Origin: Acetobacteraceae bacterium
GTDB taxonomy: Bacteria > Pseudomonadota > Alphaproteobacteria > Acetobacterales > Acetobacteraceae
Direction: 5' to 3'
DNA length: 64,000 bases
NCBI GenBank assembly: GCA_004843345.1
Contig: CP039460.1
Coordinates: forward strand, 1,845,001 to 1,909,000
Shown here: piece by piece, positions 28,796 to 37,808 of the stretch
Layout: every line of letters starts with the position of its first letter
Position numbering within the stretch: the stretch's first letter is position 1
The notes under the pieces: generated by a model
The model's input: the letters and a program-made list of their open reading frames with translations, nothing else
The model's database searches: none
Told to the model about the DNA's origin: nothing
Position numbers and translations under genes: made by a program

Positions 28796-29744
28796 AACAG
28801 AACGGACGCCTTCGGTAAACCAACCTGAAAATGCAATGGGAATGCCTCTTGCTCTTATTGCGTTTTTATCCTTCTCAACCAGTGACCTTTGCTCAAAGCT
28901 TCTGAATGGGAGTTTGCCTCCTTATGAAGTTGCTTTTTCTGGAGGGGTGCTTGGCATTCTCTTATTTCCTGCAATTTGGCGGAAAGAATATACGCTTCGT
29001 TCTTTCTTTCCGACAAACAAGACAGCTTGGTTGTTGTGGATTTTACGTGCTTTTTGTGTTTTTGCGGCAACGGCGCTTTCCGTTACAGCCTTTATGCTTT
29101 TGCCACTGCCTGTTGCACAGTCATTGATGTTTTTAATGCCACTCGTGACGGCGATTTTAACGGTGACTGTTTTACGAGAAAAAGTTCCTGCTTCGACATG
29201 GATTGTCGCTTTAGTCGGTTTTGTTGGCGTTGTTACAGTTGCCGGCCCAGGGCTTTTAAAGTCTCTTCAGGAGACAATGGCATCTGGTCAATTTGATAGT
29301 TTGGGCTTTGGCGGTCTCTGTGCGATAGGTGTTTCTTTCGCCGCAGGGATTAATATTATGGCAGCCCGTGGTTTGACTGGAAAAGCAAATGACCTCAGCA
29401 TTTATGCTGCTGTTGTCTTTGGACCGATTATCGGAGATGGCATTATTTTCGGCCATACCTTTGTTTTACCTTCTTCTTTGACCGTCTGGACTGAACTGTT
29501 TGGCTATGGCTTTTTAGCCGCTTTGGCTCAGCTATTTCTAATTTACGCATCGCAAAGAATTGCAGCTGCCCAGATTACATTAGCGCAATATAGCCAGTTG
29601 ATTTGGACGACAGTTTTTTCAATTCTCATCTTTAAAGATTTCCCACCTCTCCACACATACGCTGGTCTTGGTATTATTTTATTCTCTGGCATTCTTGGAG
29701 CTATTCTACAAAGAAGAGAGCGTGCTGCTCTTAAAGCAATGTAG
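28785..29744 (+). CDS. EamA/DMT family transporter, copy 1
   Basis: A 319-residue integral membrane protein of the drug/metabolite transporter superfamily with about ten predicted membrane helices in two homologous halves. It begins inside the end of panC (11-base overlap) and so is probably translated with it. It is closely similar to the next gene: FSTSDLCSKLL, LRAFCVFAATA, TAFMLLP, LMFLMPLVT, REKVPAS and LAQYSQL are shared. Substrate unknown; such proteins often export amino acids, nucleobases or other metabolites. Confidence 0.85.
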   Translation: MSGETERTPSVNQPENAMGMPLALIAFLSFSTSDLCSKLLNGSLPPYEVAFSGGVLGILLFPAIWRKEYTLRSFFPTNKTAWLLWILRAFCVFAATALSVTAFMLLPLPVAQSLMFLMPLVTAILTVTVLREKVPASTWIVALVGFVGVVTVAGPGLLKSLQETMASGQFDSLGFGGLCAIGVSFAAGINIMAARGLTGKANDLSIYAAVVFGPIIGDGIIFGHTFVLPSSLTVWTELFGYGFLAALAQLFLIYASQRIAAAQITLAQYSQLIWTTVFSILIFKDFPPLHTYAGLGIILFSGILGAILQRRERAALKAM

Positions 29745-29785
29745 TCTTAAGTCGTCTTTCACCCCAGTATAGAAGGAATGAAATA

Positions 29786-30742
29786 ATGGGGAATGATTTA
29801 AAGTCCAAAGCGGTTCGAAGTGATAATTCAATAGGAATGGCGCTTGCGCTTTCCGCCTTTCTAACTTTTTCAACAAGTGATCTTTGTTCTAAATTGCTTG
29901 GTGGTGTGCTGAAGCCTTTTGAAGTGGCACTATCTGGCGGTGTTTTTGGTATCCTTTTGATCCCATTCTTATGGAAAAAAGGTTACACTTGGCGTTCAAT
30001 GCTTCCAGATCAGGGGGCTTGGGGATTATGGACATTACGTGCTTTTTGCGTTTTTGCCGCAACCGCTTGTGCGGTGACAGCTTTCATGTTGTTGCCGATG
30101 GCAGAGGCAATGGCACTGATGTTCTTGATGCCTTTGGTTACGAACATCATGACCGTTGTCGTGCTTTGTGAGAAAGTTCCTGCTTCTTCGTGGGTTGTTT
30201 CCTTGATTGGTTTTGCTGGAATTTTAACGGTTGAACATCATGCTCTGGATACACTCACATTAGGATTTGGTGAGATTTGCGCAATTGGTGTTTCTTTGGC
30301 GCAAACAACGAATATTATGGTTGCGCGCGGTTTGAAAAACAAGACAACTGATTTAAGTATTTATACAGCTGTCTTGGTAGGACCTATTTTGGGAAATGGG
30401 GTTACACTTGGCATTACGCATGATTTTGTGATGCCATCGTCGTTAAAGATTTGGCTTTTCTTGTTTGGTTATGGTTTTCTAGCGGCATGCGCTCAGTTTA
30501 TTCTTATGTATGCGGCGCAGAAAGTCATTGCAGCAAAGGTAACACTTGCGCAATATAGCCAGCTTTTTTGGTCCACGATGTTTGGCTTTCTTGTTTTTCA
30601 TGAAGTGCCAGATGCGTTTGGTTTCGCAGGCTTAGTCATTGTTCTTTTCTCTGGAATTTTGGGTGCTTTTTTGCAAAATCAGGAAGAACGCCGTTCCGCT
30701 GTTATTGTCGATCCTATCGTTGACCCTGTCGCTGATTTCTAG
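29786..30742 (+). CDS. EamA/DMT family transporter, copy 2
   Basis: A 318-residue paralogue of the preceding gene, 41 bases downstream, with the same ten-helix layout and much sequence in common over its whole length. The two therefore arose by tandem duplication. They differ most in the central loop (about residues 150-165) and the C-terminal tail, which here ends in a repeated IVDPIVDPVADF. An AAGGAATG site precedes the ATG. A bidirectional terminator follows. Confidence 0.85.
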   Translation: MGNDLKSKAVRSDNSIGMALALSAFLTFSTSDLCSKLLGGVLKPFEVALSGGVFGILLIPFLWKKGYTWRSMLPDQGAWGLWTLRAFCVFAATACAVTAFMLLPMAEAMALMFLMPLVTNIMTVVVLCEKVPASSWVVSLIGFAGILTVEHHALDTLTLGFGEICAIGVSLAQTTNIMVARGLKNKTTDLSIYTAVLVGPILGNGVTLGITHDFVMPSSLKIWLFLFGYGFLAACAQFILMYAAQKVIAAKVTLAQYSQLFWSTMFGFLVFHEVPDAFGFAGLVIVLFSGILGAFLQNQEERRSAVIVDPIVDPVADF

Positions 30743-30765
30743 TTTTTAGAAAAAAGATTCGGCAG

Positions 30766-30797
30766 AAAAACAGGCTCCTGAAGGAGCCTGTTTTTTT
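30766..30797. terminator. Bidirectional terminator between EamA and LysE genes
   Basis: CAGGCTCC (30771-30778), loop TGAA, GGAGCCTG (30783-30790), with an A-run before and seven T after. It can stop transcription from both convergent units. Confidence 0.92.
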
Positions 30798-30804
30798 ATA
30801 TTCA

Positions 30805-31482
30805 TTAAAGGAAAAATGAATGAAAGAGGGAGATAAGTTTCGCATCTAAAGCTGTTTCACGAAAAAGTTGAAAGCTAATAATGAGAAAAATCATTCCTGC
30901 GATACGGTCAATCCAAAGTGTCACTTGGGAATTTGTAATAAAACGTGCCAATGAATTTGCCAAAAGGACCAGGCCTCCAGAGATAACTAGAGTATCTAAG
31001 GCCATAACACTACCTAAGATAAGACTAAAATGGGAAGGATTACTGCCAGGGGGGATAAAGGCAGGGAAGAATGTCAGTGTAAAAAGCGCTGTGGTTGGAT
31101 TTAAAAGATCTGTCATCATCCCCTGCAGGATGCCTTTCAAAAAACCGTATTTTTGCTGATTATTGGCCTCTTCTTTTTCAGTAGAGCTTAAAAAAGTACT
31201 CTCTTTACTTAAAATCATTTGAAGACCAAGCCAAGCAAGCCAAGCAATCCCAATAACGGCTAAGAAGTTAAAGAATTTAGGAGAAAGTGCAATTAGGGCG
31301 CATAGACCGATAGCACTCGCAATTCCCCAAACAAGAGAACTCAGCATAATGCCTGTCACACATCCCCAAGCGAGACGGAGGTTTCCACTGAGTGCAGCTC
31401 GTAAAACGAGAGCCATATCTGGTCCTGGAGAGAGCTGAAAAGCAGATTCTGCAATGAGGAATTTTAAGAGATAGGAGTACAT
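30805..31482 (-). CDS. LysE/RhtB family amino acid exporter, copy 1
   Basis: A 225-residue membrane protein with about six helices and the LysE-family N-terminal motif SPGPDMALVLRAALSG (about residues 18-33). The DLLNPTTALFTLTFFPAFIPPG block lies near 130 (quoted in part). Such transporters export basic or neutral amino acids or homoserine lactones; the substrate is not predictable here. It follows a paralogue 27 bases upstream on the same strand. Confidence 0.85.
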   Translation of the reverse strand: MYSYLLKFLIAESAFQLSPGPDMALVLRAALSGNLRLAWGCVTGIMLSSLVWGIASAIGLCALIALSPKFFNFLAVIGIAWLAWLGLQMILSKESTFLSSTEKEEANNQQKYGFLKGILQGMMTDLLNPTTALFTLTFFPAFIPPGSNPSHFSLILGSVMALDTLVISGGLVLLANSLARFITNSQVTLWIDRIAGMIFLIISFQLFRETALDAKLISLFHSFFL

Positions 31483-31509
31483 TTTTAAAAGCCTAGTACA
31501 AAAGCAAGA

Positions 31510-32142
31510 TTAAGAGCCTGTTAAAAGCTTTACGCAGAGAAGTAGGAAGACAACACCTGTTGCCCAATCGAGATATCGTGCAATATCAGGACGTTTTAAA
31601 AAGCCTGACATAGGGCGTGCTAAAAAGGCGAGCGCTGTAAAAAGAACGAGGCATTCCCCCATCGTGATAAAGGTTAGCATAAGGCTGTAAAGGGGAGGAT
31701 TAGCACCTGCTGGAATAAAGGGAGGGAAAAAGGTAAGGGTAAAAATGCCTGTCTCTGGATTTAGAAGATCTGTGATTGCACCAATCTTCAATCCTGCAAG
31801 GAAACCAGCCTCTTGCGAATGTTTAGGCGAGGAATCTTCGGATTCATAATCAAGCTTTCTATCTTGAGGAAGAAACATTTTAATCCCAAGCCATGCTAGC
31901 CACATGGCAGCGACCCATTTAAGAGGAGTGTATGCTTCCGGGTAGAGATTTAACAGGGCGCAAAGGCCTAATGAATTTGCAACACCCCATGAAAAAGTGC
32001 CAATCAGAACCCCTGCGATAACGCCAAAAGCTGTTTTTAGTCCCTCTCGCAAGGTGCTACTGAGAACGAGAGCTGTATCTGTTCCTGGAGAAGCCATTAC
32101 GAGTGTTGAGGCAATAAAAAAATCCCATAAAGAAGTGTGCAT
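31510..32142 (-). CDS. LysE/RhtB family amino acid exporter, copy 2
   Basis: A 210-residue paralogue of the neighbouring exporter with the matching motifs ASPGTDTALVLSSTL (Asp kept, Pro-Gly-Thr instead of Pro-Gly-Pro), ITDLLNPETGIFTLTFFPPF and about six membrane helices. It is the first gene of the pair. The gap to thiD on the same strand is 102 bases. Confidence 0.85.
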   Translation of the reverse strand: MHTSLWDFFIASTLVMASPGTDTALVLSSTLREGLKTAFGVIAGVLIGTFSWGVANSLGLCALLNLYPEAYTPLKWVAAMWLAWLGIKMFLPQDRKLDYESEDSSPKHSQEAGFLAGLKIGAITDLLNPETGIFTLTFFPPFIPAGANPPLYSLMLTFITMGECLVLFTALAFLARPMSGFLKRPDIARYLDWATGVVFLLLCVKLLTGS

Positions 32143-32244
32143 GAAAAATCCATGTATTATAATATAAAATAGCTTGAAAAGATGACTTTTCTAAGTGTTT
32201 TTAAGGTGTTGATTTTGAGGGGTTTGTTAAAAAGAGAAGAGACC

Positions 32245-33060
32245 TTATCGTCGTTCTTCTTCTTTCCATAATGCATGAAAGTGATGAACAGGGCCGCAGC
32301 CCTTTCCGACTTTTAATAAATCGGCATGTTTTATGGCGTGATTTAACCATTTTTTGGCTTCTAAAACCGCTTCAGATAAAGATTTCCCTTGTCCAAGAAA
32401 CGTTGCAATGGAAGCCGATAATGAGCAGCCTGTTCCATGTGTGTTTTTTGTTTTCCAACGCTCATCAGCTATTGCAAGGACTTTATCTGGCGTTATGAGT
32501 ATATCTGTGCTTTTTTCACTCTTGTTTAAATGTCCACCTTTCATGAGAACAGCCTGAGCCCCTAGCTCTAGAAGCATTTTTCCTTGAATTTCGACTTCTT
32601 TTAAAGAGGTTGCTTCTTTTCTTCTTAAAAGATCGGCTGCTTCTGGAAGATTTGGGGTAATAAGGGTCGCAAGGGGCAAGAGGGTTTCAAGCAATGCTTG
32701 CAAAGCTTTTTCTTCTAAAAGACGATGGCCGCTTTTCGCAACCATGACAGGATCCAAGACAAGCGGTATTTTTAAATCTTTCACTTGCTCGTAAACAGCT
32801 TCTATAATATCCGCTGTTCCGAGCATGCCAATTTTAATGGCATCAATACGGACATCCTCAAGTAAAGAGGTTAGTTGCTGGGCGATGAATTTTGTCGGAA
32901 TAGGTAAAGAAGCCTGAACGCCTTGTGTATTTTGCGCCACTAAACATGTGATGACGGACATACCGTAACCGTGACAGGCAGAAATTGCTTTAAGATCTGC
33001 CTGAATACCAGCACCGCCAGAAGGGTCGGTTCCTGCAATACTTAGGATATTGGCGATCAT
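32245..33060 (-). CDS. thiD: Hydroxymethylpyrimidine/phosphomethylpyrimidine kinase ThiD
   Basis: Phosphorylates HMP and HMP-phosphate for thiamine. The start is the ATG at 33058-33060 with GAGG 6 bases upstream; a TTG at 33072 contains that ribosome site and is rejected. The 271-residue product has IAGTDPSGGAGIQADLK at the N-terminus, VLDPVMVAKSGHRLL near 105, and the ribokinase-family anion hole NTHGTGCSLSASIA near 210. It is the third gene of thiM-thiE-thiD. Confidence 0.93.
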   Translation of the reverse strand: MIANILSIAGTDPSGGAGIQADLKAISACHGYGMSVITCLVAQNTQGVQASLPIPTKFIAQQLTSLLEDVRIDAIKIGMLGTADIIEAVYEQVKDLKIPLVLDPVMVAKSGHRLLEEKALQALLETLLPLATLITPNLPEAADLLRRKEATSLKEVEIQGKMLLELGAQAVLMKGGHLNKSEKSTDILITPDKVLAIADERWKTKNTHGTGCSLSASIATFLGQGKSLSEAVLEAKKWLNHAIKHADLLKVGKGCGPVHHFHALWKEEERR

Positions 33061-33105
33061 AGTTTTCCTCAAGGCGACAAATTAGAGACTTATCTTAAGA
33101 TATTT

Positions 33106-33738
33106 TTAAGTTTGATTTCGCCATGTTTCAGAAAAAAGGCGTATCGCTTGCGCTGGATTTTTATTTTGGCTGATTGCGCTGATAACGGCAATACCTGTTG
33201 CACCAGTTTTTTTGAGATGAGGAATATCCTCATAAGTGATTCCACCAATGACAATTGCCGGAATATCAGTTTTTTTGATGATTGTTGCAACGCCCTCAAA
33301 GTCAAGAGGCACATCATGGTCTTTTTTAGAATTTGTTGCGCGGAGAGGGCCGACACCAAGATAATCAACGCAATGAGCGGGAACATATTGTAGCTGATCT
33401 TCTTGCGTGATGGAGAGGCCTAGAATCATCTTCGAACCGATTTTTTCACGAATTTTGTTAATATCGCCGTCTTTTTGCCCCACATGGAGGCCATGAGCTT
33501 GGATTTCTACGGCAACATTAACATGATCATTAATGATGAGTTTGCAGGGGTAAGGGGAGATTATTTTTAAAATTTCTGATCCCCAAAGCGTCATTTGTTC
33601 ACCTGAGGCTGTTTTATTTCTTAGTTGGATGATGGCAGCGCCATTTTCTGCCGCTTGTTTAGCTTGCTCAAGGATGGAAAGAGAAGAAAGACTATCTGTT
33701 AAGACATGAAGGCCTTTGAGGCTTTGGATATGTGACAT
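33106..33738 (-). CDS. thiE: Thiamine-phosphate synthase ThiE
   Basis: Couples HMP-PP and thiazole phosphate to give thiamine phosphate. The 210-residue TIM barrel shows IIQLRNKTASG (about residue 35), INDHVNVAVEIQAHGLHVGQKD (given in part, about 70-90), YLGVGPLRATNSKKD (about 130) and IVIGGIT (about 165). It lies 11 bases after thiM and 45 bases before thiD. Confidence 0.92.
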   Translation of the reverse strand: MSHIQSLKGLHVLTDSLSSLSILEQAKQAAENGAAIIQLRNKTASGEQMTLWGSEILKIISPYPCKLIINDHVNVAVEIQAHGLHVGQKDGDINKIREKIGSKMILGLSITQEDQLQYVPAHCVDYLGVGPLRATNSKKDHDVPLDFEGVATIIKKTDIPAIVIGGITYEDIPHLKKTGATGIAVISAISQNKNPAQAIRLFSETWRNQT

Positions 33739-33749
33739 AGAGAAAATTC

Positions 33750-34565
33750 TTATTTTACGGGTCGGTAATGTTTACAGAGTTCATGGTGCGTTAGATTGAA
33801 GAGCGCATCGAGGAAGGAGAGTTGAAAGCTGCCAGGACCTGAGGATTTTCTGGCGGCTGTTTCCCCGGCAATATTATAGATAAGTAAGGCGGATTTTGCG
33901 GCTTCGAAAGGTTCTTTTTCGGTTAAAAATCCAGCCATAACAGCGCTTAAAGCGCATCCTGTGGCAGTAAGGCTGGCCATTAAAGGATGGCCATTTTGGT
34001 TTTCAGCAAAATGCAAGCCGTCTGTTATATAATCTATAGGTCCACTAACAACGACAATATTTTTATTTTTGTCGGCTAGAAGCCGGGCAGCATGATGCGC
34101 CTCTCCGACGCTATTTTTGCTGTCGATTGCAGATTTTGTTGAATGCTCTCCTGCAAGTGCTAGAATTTCACTTGCATTTCCACGAATAATATCTGGTTTA
34201 TTGGCGATAAGATCTTCTGAAGCTTTTAAACGAAATTGGCTTGCTCCTGCACCGACAGGATCTAAAACCCAAGGTTTTTGTTGTCTTTGGATATTTTTAA
34301 CTGCTAAGAAAATGGCTCTAAGCTGTTCCTGTGTCAATGTGCCAATGTTGATAGAAAGTGCGTTGGAAATTTGTGTGATTTCATGGATTTCAGAAGGCTC
34401 ATTGGTCATAAGGGGGGATAGACCAAGGGCTAGAAGAATATCCGCAGTTCTTTGTGCGGCAACTTCGTTTGTCATATTATGAATGATGGGTGATTTCTTG
34501 CGAAGTGTCTCTAAACACGTAGAGCTTGAATGAATGAAAGAAGATGCGTCTTTATTTTGAGTCAT
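33750..34565 (-). CDS. thiM: Hydroxyethylthiazole kinase ThiM
   Basis: Salvage enzyme that phosphorylates hydroxyethylthiazole. The start is the ATG at 34563-34565; a longer in-frame extension would run into the tRNA gene. The 271-residue product has IIHNMTNEVAAQRTADILLALG near residue 25 (quoted without its flanks), VLDPVGAGASQFR near 110, and TATGCALSAVMAGFL near 205, a ribokinase-like active site. With thiE and thiD it forms a salvage route that feeds the thiamine-diphosphate enzymes Tkt and Pdc in this window. Only 29 bases separate it from the tRNA, leaving no room for a TPP riboswitch. Confidence 0.92.
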   Translation of the reverse strand: MTQNKDASSFIHSSSTCLETLRKKSPIIHNMTNEVAAQRTADILLALGLSPLMTNEPSEIHEITQISNALSINIGTLTQEQLRAIFLAVKNIQRQQKPWVLDPVGAGASQFRLKASEDLIANKPDIIRGNASEILALAGEHSTKSAIDSKNSVGEAHHAARLLADKNKNIVVVSGPIDYITDGLHFAENQNGHPLMASLTATGCALSAVMAGFLTEKEPFEAAKSALLIYNIAGETAARKSSGPGSFQLSFLDALFNLTHHELCKHYRPVK

Positions 34566-34594
34566 ACGCAAGATCTCTAGTTTTTGAGAGAAAA

Positions 34595-34671
34595 TGGTGG
34601 ACCCGGCGGGATTCGAACCCACGACCTTCGCCTTCGGAGGGCGACACTCTATCCAGCTGAGCTACGAGTCC
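34595..34671 (-). tRNA. tRNA-Arg(CCG)
   Basis: A 77-base cloverleaf read on the minus strand. The acceptor stem is GGACTCG paired with CGGGTCC, and a 3' CCA is encoded. The D arm contains AGCTCAGCTGGATAGAG, the anticodon loop CTCCGAA gives anticodon CCG (CGG codons), and the T arm contains GGTTCGAATCC. It lies just upstream of thiM on the same strand. Confidence 0.95.
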
Positions 34672-34919
34672 ATAATGCTGAAGTAAAAACTTACTTCATC
34701 TAGCAGAATGTTTTTTCACTAAGTAAAAGATTTTAAGCGGTTTTACCAGTTATTTTAATGTTTTTCTCTTTTTAGATTATTTTTCTTTTTGAATTTTTTT
34801 AAGACAAAATGGCTATTCCTTTGGTAAAACTGAGTTTCTTGGGATGATTGTTGTGCAAATTTTTAGCTTTTTTGCAAAGTTTAAAGATTTTCAGGAATTG
34901 TGAGGCAGAAAGGTTGAAG

Positions 34920-37753
34920 ATGAACGAGATGAATTTGGGTAGTTTAGATGATTTCGATGCGATTGATGTCAAAAAAGAGCATTCTGAAAAATTACTCTTG
35001 ATAGATGCTTCTGGCTTTATTTTTCGTGCCTTTTTTGCTTTTCCACCATTGAATGCGCCAGATGGTACACCTGTTAATGCCGTTTATGGCTTTTGCAACA
35101 TGTTACTGAGAACGCTGAAAAAACATCCTGACTGGGTTGTCGGCGTTGTCTTTGATTCTAGCAGAAAAACATTTCGTTCAGAGATTTATCCTGAGTATAA
35201 GGCACACCGCCCACCAGCACCTGAAGATTTAATCCCACAATTTTCTCTTATCCGGGAGGCGTCTGAAGCTTTTGGTCTGCTTCCAATTGAGTTGGAAGGC
35301 TGGGAGGCTGATGATTTAATGGCCAGCTATGCTAAGGAAGCAGAAAAAAATGGACAATATTGCAAGCTGATCTCTTCGGATAAAGATCTGATGCAGCTTA
35401 TTCGCCCAGGTGTTGCGTTGGAAGATCCAATGAAACAACGGGCTATTGGATTACCAGAGGTAGAGAAAAAATTTGGTGTTCCGCCACATCTTGTGACGGC
35501 AGCGCAATCTCTTATTGGGGATAGCACGGATAATGTTCCGGGAGTTCCTGGGATTGGCCCTAAAAATGCGGCGCAGCTCATTCATGAATATGGTGGCCTT
35601 GAGGAAATACTTGCGGCTGCGCCAACAATGAAAAAGTCGAAGCGGCGTGAAAATTTAATTGAATTTGCAGAGCAGGCACGGATTTCTTTGAAGCTTGTGA
35701 CATTGGATGAAGATGCGCCTCTTCCTCTTCCTATCAGTGCTTTAACGCATCCAGAAATTAAGAGTGAAAAACTTCAATCTTGGCTGGACAAAATGGGTTT
35801 TTCATCTTTGCTTTCGAAATTAGGCACAGGTAAAATTTCAAAATCAATTTCCACCTCCATAGTAGAAAAAGGGGGCGAAACATTAGGCGGCATAGAAGGG
35901 AATGATCAGCAGGACAAAGACGATGTCCCTTGGGAAAATTATCATCTCATTGAAAATGAAGATCAGTTAAAAAATTTGCTTGAAAAAATAAAGGTATCAG
36001 GAAAAGTTGGTATATGGGCGCAGCCTTTATTTCAAGATAGATTTTTGGAAGGGCTTGGAGGAATTGCGCTTGCGCCAAAAGAAGGAGAAGGAGCTTTATT
36101 GCTTTTTCCTTCATCTGAGGCAAAAACAGGGGATTTATTGGAAAAGACCTCTTCTTTATCGAAGGAGACAATTTTTTCTTTATTGAATCCTATTTTGACA
36201 GATCCTTCCATTTTAAAGATTTTTTATGATCGTAAGGCGCAAAATAGACTTTTAAAAGAAGTTGGTTTTTTTGATTCAGAACCTTCTGCAGATGTCCAGT
36301 TGATTTCTTATGCGCAATCTATGGGGGAGTTTTCGCATAAATTAGAGAAAATGACAGAACGAAATTTTCAAAAAGAGCTGCCTGAATATGGCGATATTAC
36401 AGATAGGCAGCGGCAGAAACGTTCACTTCTTGAGATAAAAGCGGAAGAAGCTCTTCTTTATTGTGCTGTGCGGGCGGATAGTGTTTTGCGTCTTTGGGAG
36501 AAATTACAGCCGTCTTTAAGAAGAACAAAATCACTTTCTTTGTACCAAGAGACAGATCTTCCTCTTTCTAAAGTTTTAGAAAAAGTTGAGGATAGGGGGA
36601 TTTTGGTTGATGAGTTTGAGTTGAAGAAAATTTCAGAAGAATTATCTCTGCGAATGAAAGTTTTATCAGACAATATTTTTGAAACTGCTGGGCGTTCTTT
36701 CACATTAGGCTCTCCTAAACAATTGGGAGAGGTTCTTTTTGGTGAAATGGATTTACCCGCACCAAAAAAAACAAAAACAGGCGCATGGTCAACAGATGCT
36801 AGTATTTTAGAAGAGCTGAGTGAAAAAGGATATGAAATTTGTGCCAATATTTTGGAATGGCGCCAACTTGATAAGCTTAAAAATACGTATGCTGATGCTC
36901 TTCCAAAGGAAATTAGTTCTAAAACAGGACGTGTACATACAAATTATCAAATTGCTCTAACTTCTACAGGACGTTTTTCATCTATAGCCCCTAATTTACA
37001 AAATATTCCAATCCGAAGTGCTGAAGGTGGTCGTATTCGAAGCGCCTTTATTGCGCCAAAAGGGCGAAAGTTGATTTCTGCGGATTATTCGCAAATTGAG
37101 TTGCGTCTTATGGCAATCGTCGCACAGGTAGAGCCTTTGCTTGAGGCTTTTCGTTTAGGGCAGGATATTCATGCAAGAACAGCTTCCGAAGTTTTTAATA
37201 TTCCGTTGGAAGAAATGACACCTTTAGTGCGGCGTCAGGCTAAGGCAATTAATTTTGGTATTATTTACGGCATTTCGGCTTTTGGATTAGCCCGTCAGCT
37301 TCAAATTTCGAATGGGGAAGCAAAGCACTATATTGAGACGTATTTTAAGCGTTATCCAGGTATTTTAGATTATATGGAGCGAACAAAGACGCAGGCAAAA
37401 GAGCAGGGCTATGTTGTCACACCTTTTGGACGAAAATGCTATATTCCTGAAATTAAAGCAAAAGGCGCACGCCGGGCTGGCGCAGAAAGGCAAGCAATCA
37501 ATGCCCCTTTGCAGGGGGGGCGGCAGACATTATGCGCCGTGCCATGATTGAGGTGGAAAAGCAACTGTTGGAAAGTAAGTTGGACGGTAAAATGATTTTG
37601 CAGGTACATGATGAGCTTGTTTTTGAAGCCTCCGACAAAGACGCAGAAGCTGTGGCAAAACTTGCGAAAGAAGAAATGGAAAACGTTGTTCATCTTCCGA
37701 TAACGTTAGAAGTTGAAACGGGCATTGCCCAAAATTGGTCAGAAGCACATTAA
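34920..37753 (+). pseudogene. polA: DNA polymerase I, frameshifted
   Basis: The frame from ATG 34920 (AAAGG upstream) encodes an N-terminal 5'-3' exonuclease domain (about residues 15-290), a degenerate 3'-5' exonuclease domain (about 340-530) and the polymerase domain with motif A (SADYSQIELRLMA) and motif B (RRQAKAINFGIIYGIS). After NAPLQGG the frame is lost at a run of seven G (37514-37520) and ends at 37547. Motif C (VHDELVFEA) continues in another frame to 37753. One added G restores a 944-residue protein. Because polA is a core repair gene, a sequence error is the simplest cause. A truncated product lacking motif C would be an inactive polymerase. Confidence 0.88.
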
Positions 37754-37808
37754 TTTTTTTTGGACGTTAGTTAAAGCAAAGCTCACACGAAAGAAAAAGT
37801 CTCATTAA

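Noticed and set aside
34566-34622. N-terminal extension of thiM
   Set aside because: It runs into the tRNA-Arg gene; ATG 34565 gives a normal ThiM.
34848-34919. N-terminal extension of polA from a TTG
   Set aside because: ATG 34920 has a good ribosome site, and the extension has no similarity to PolA.
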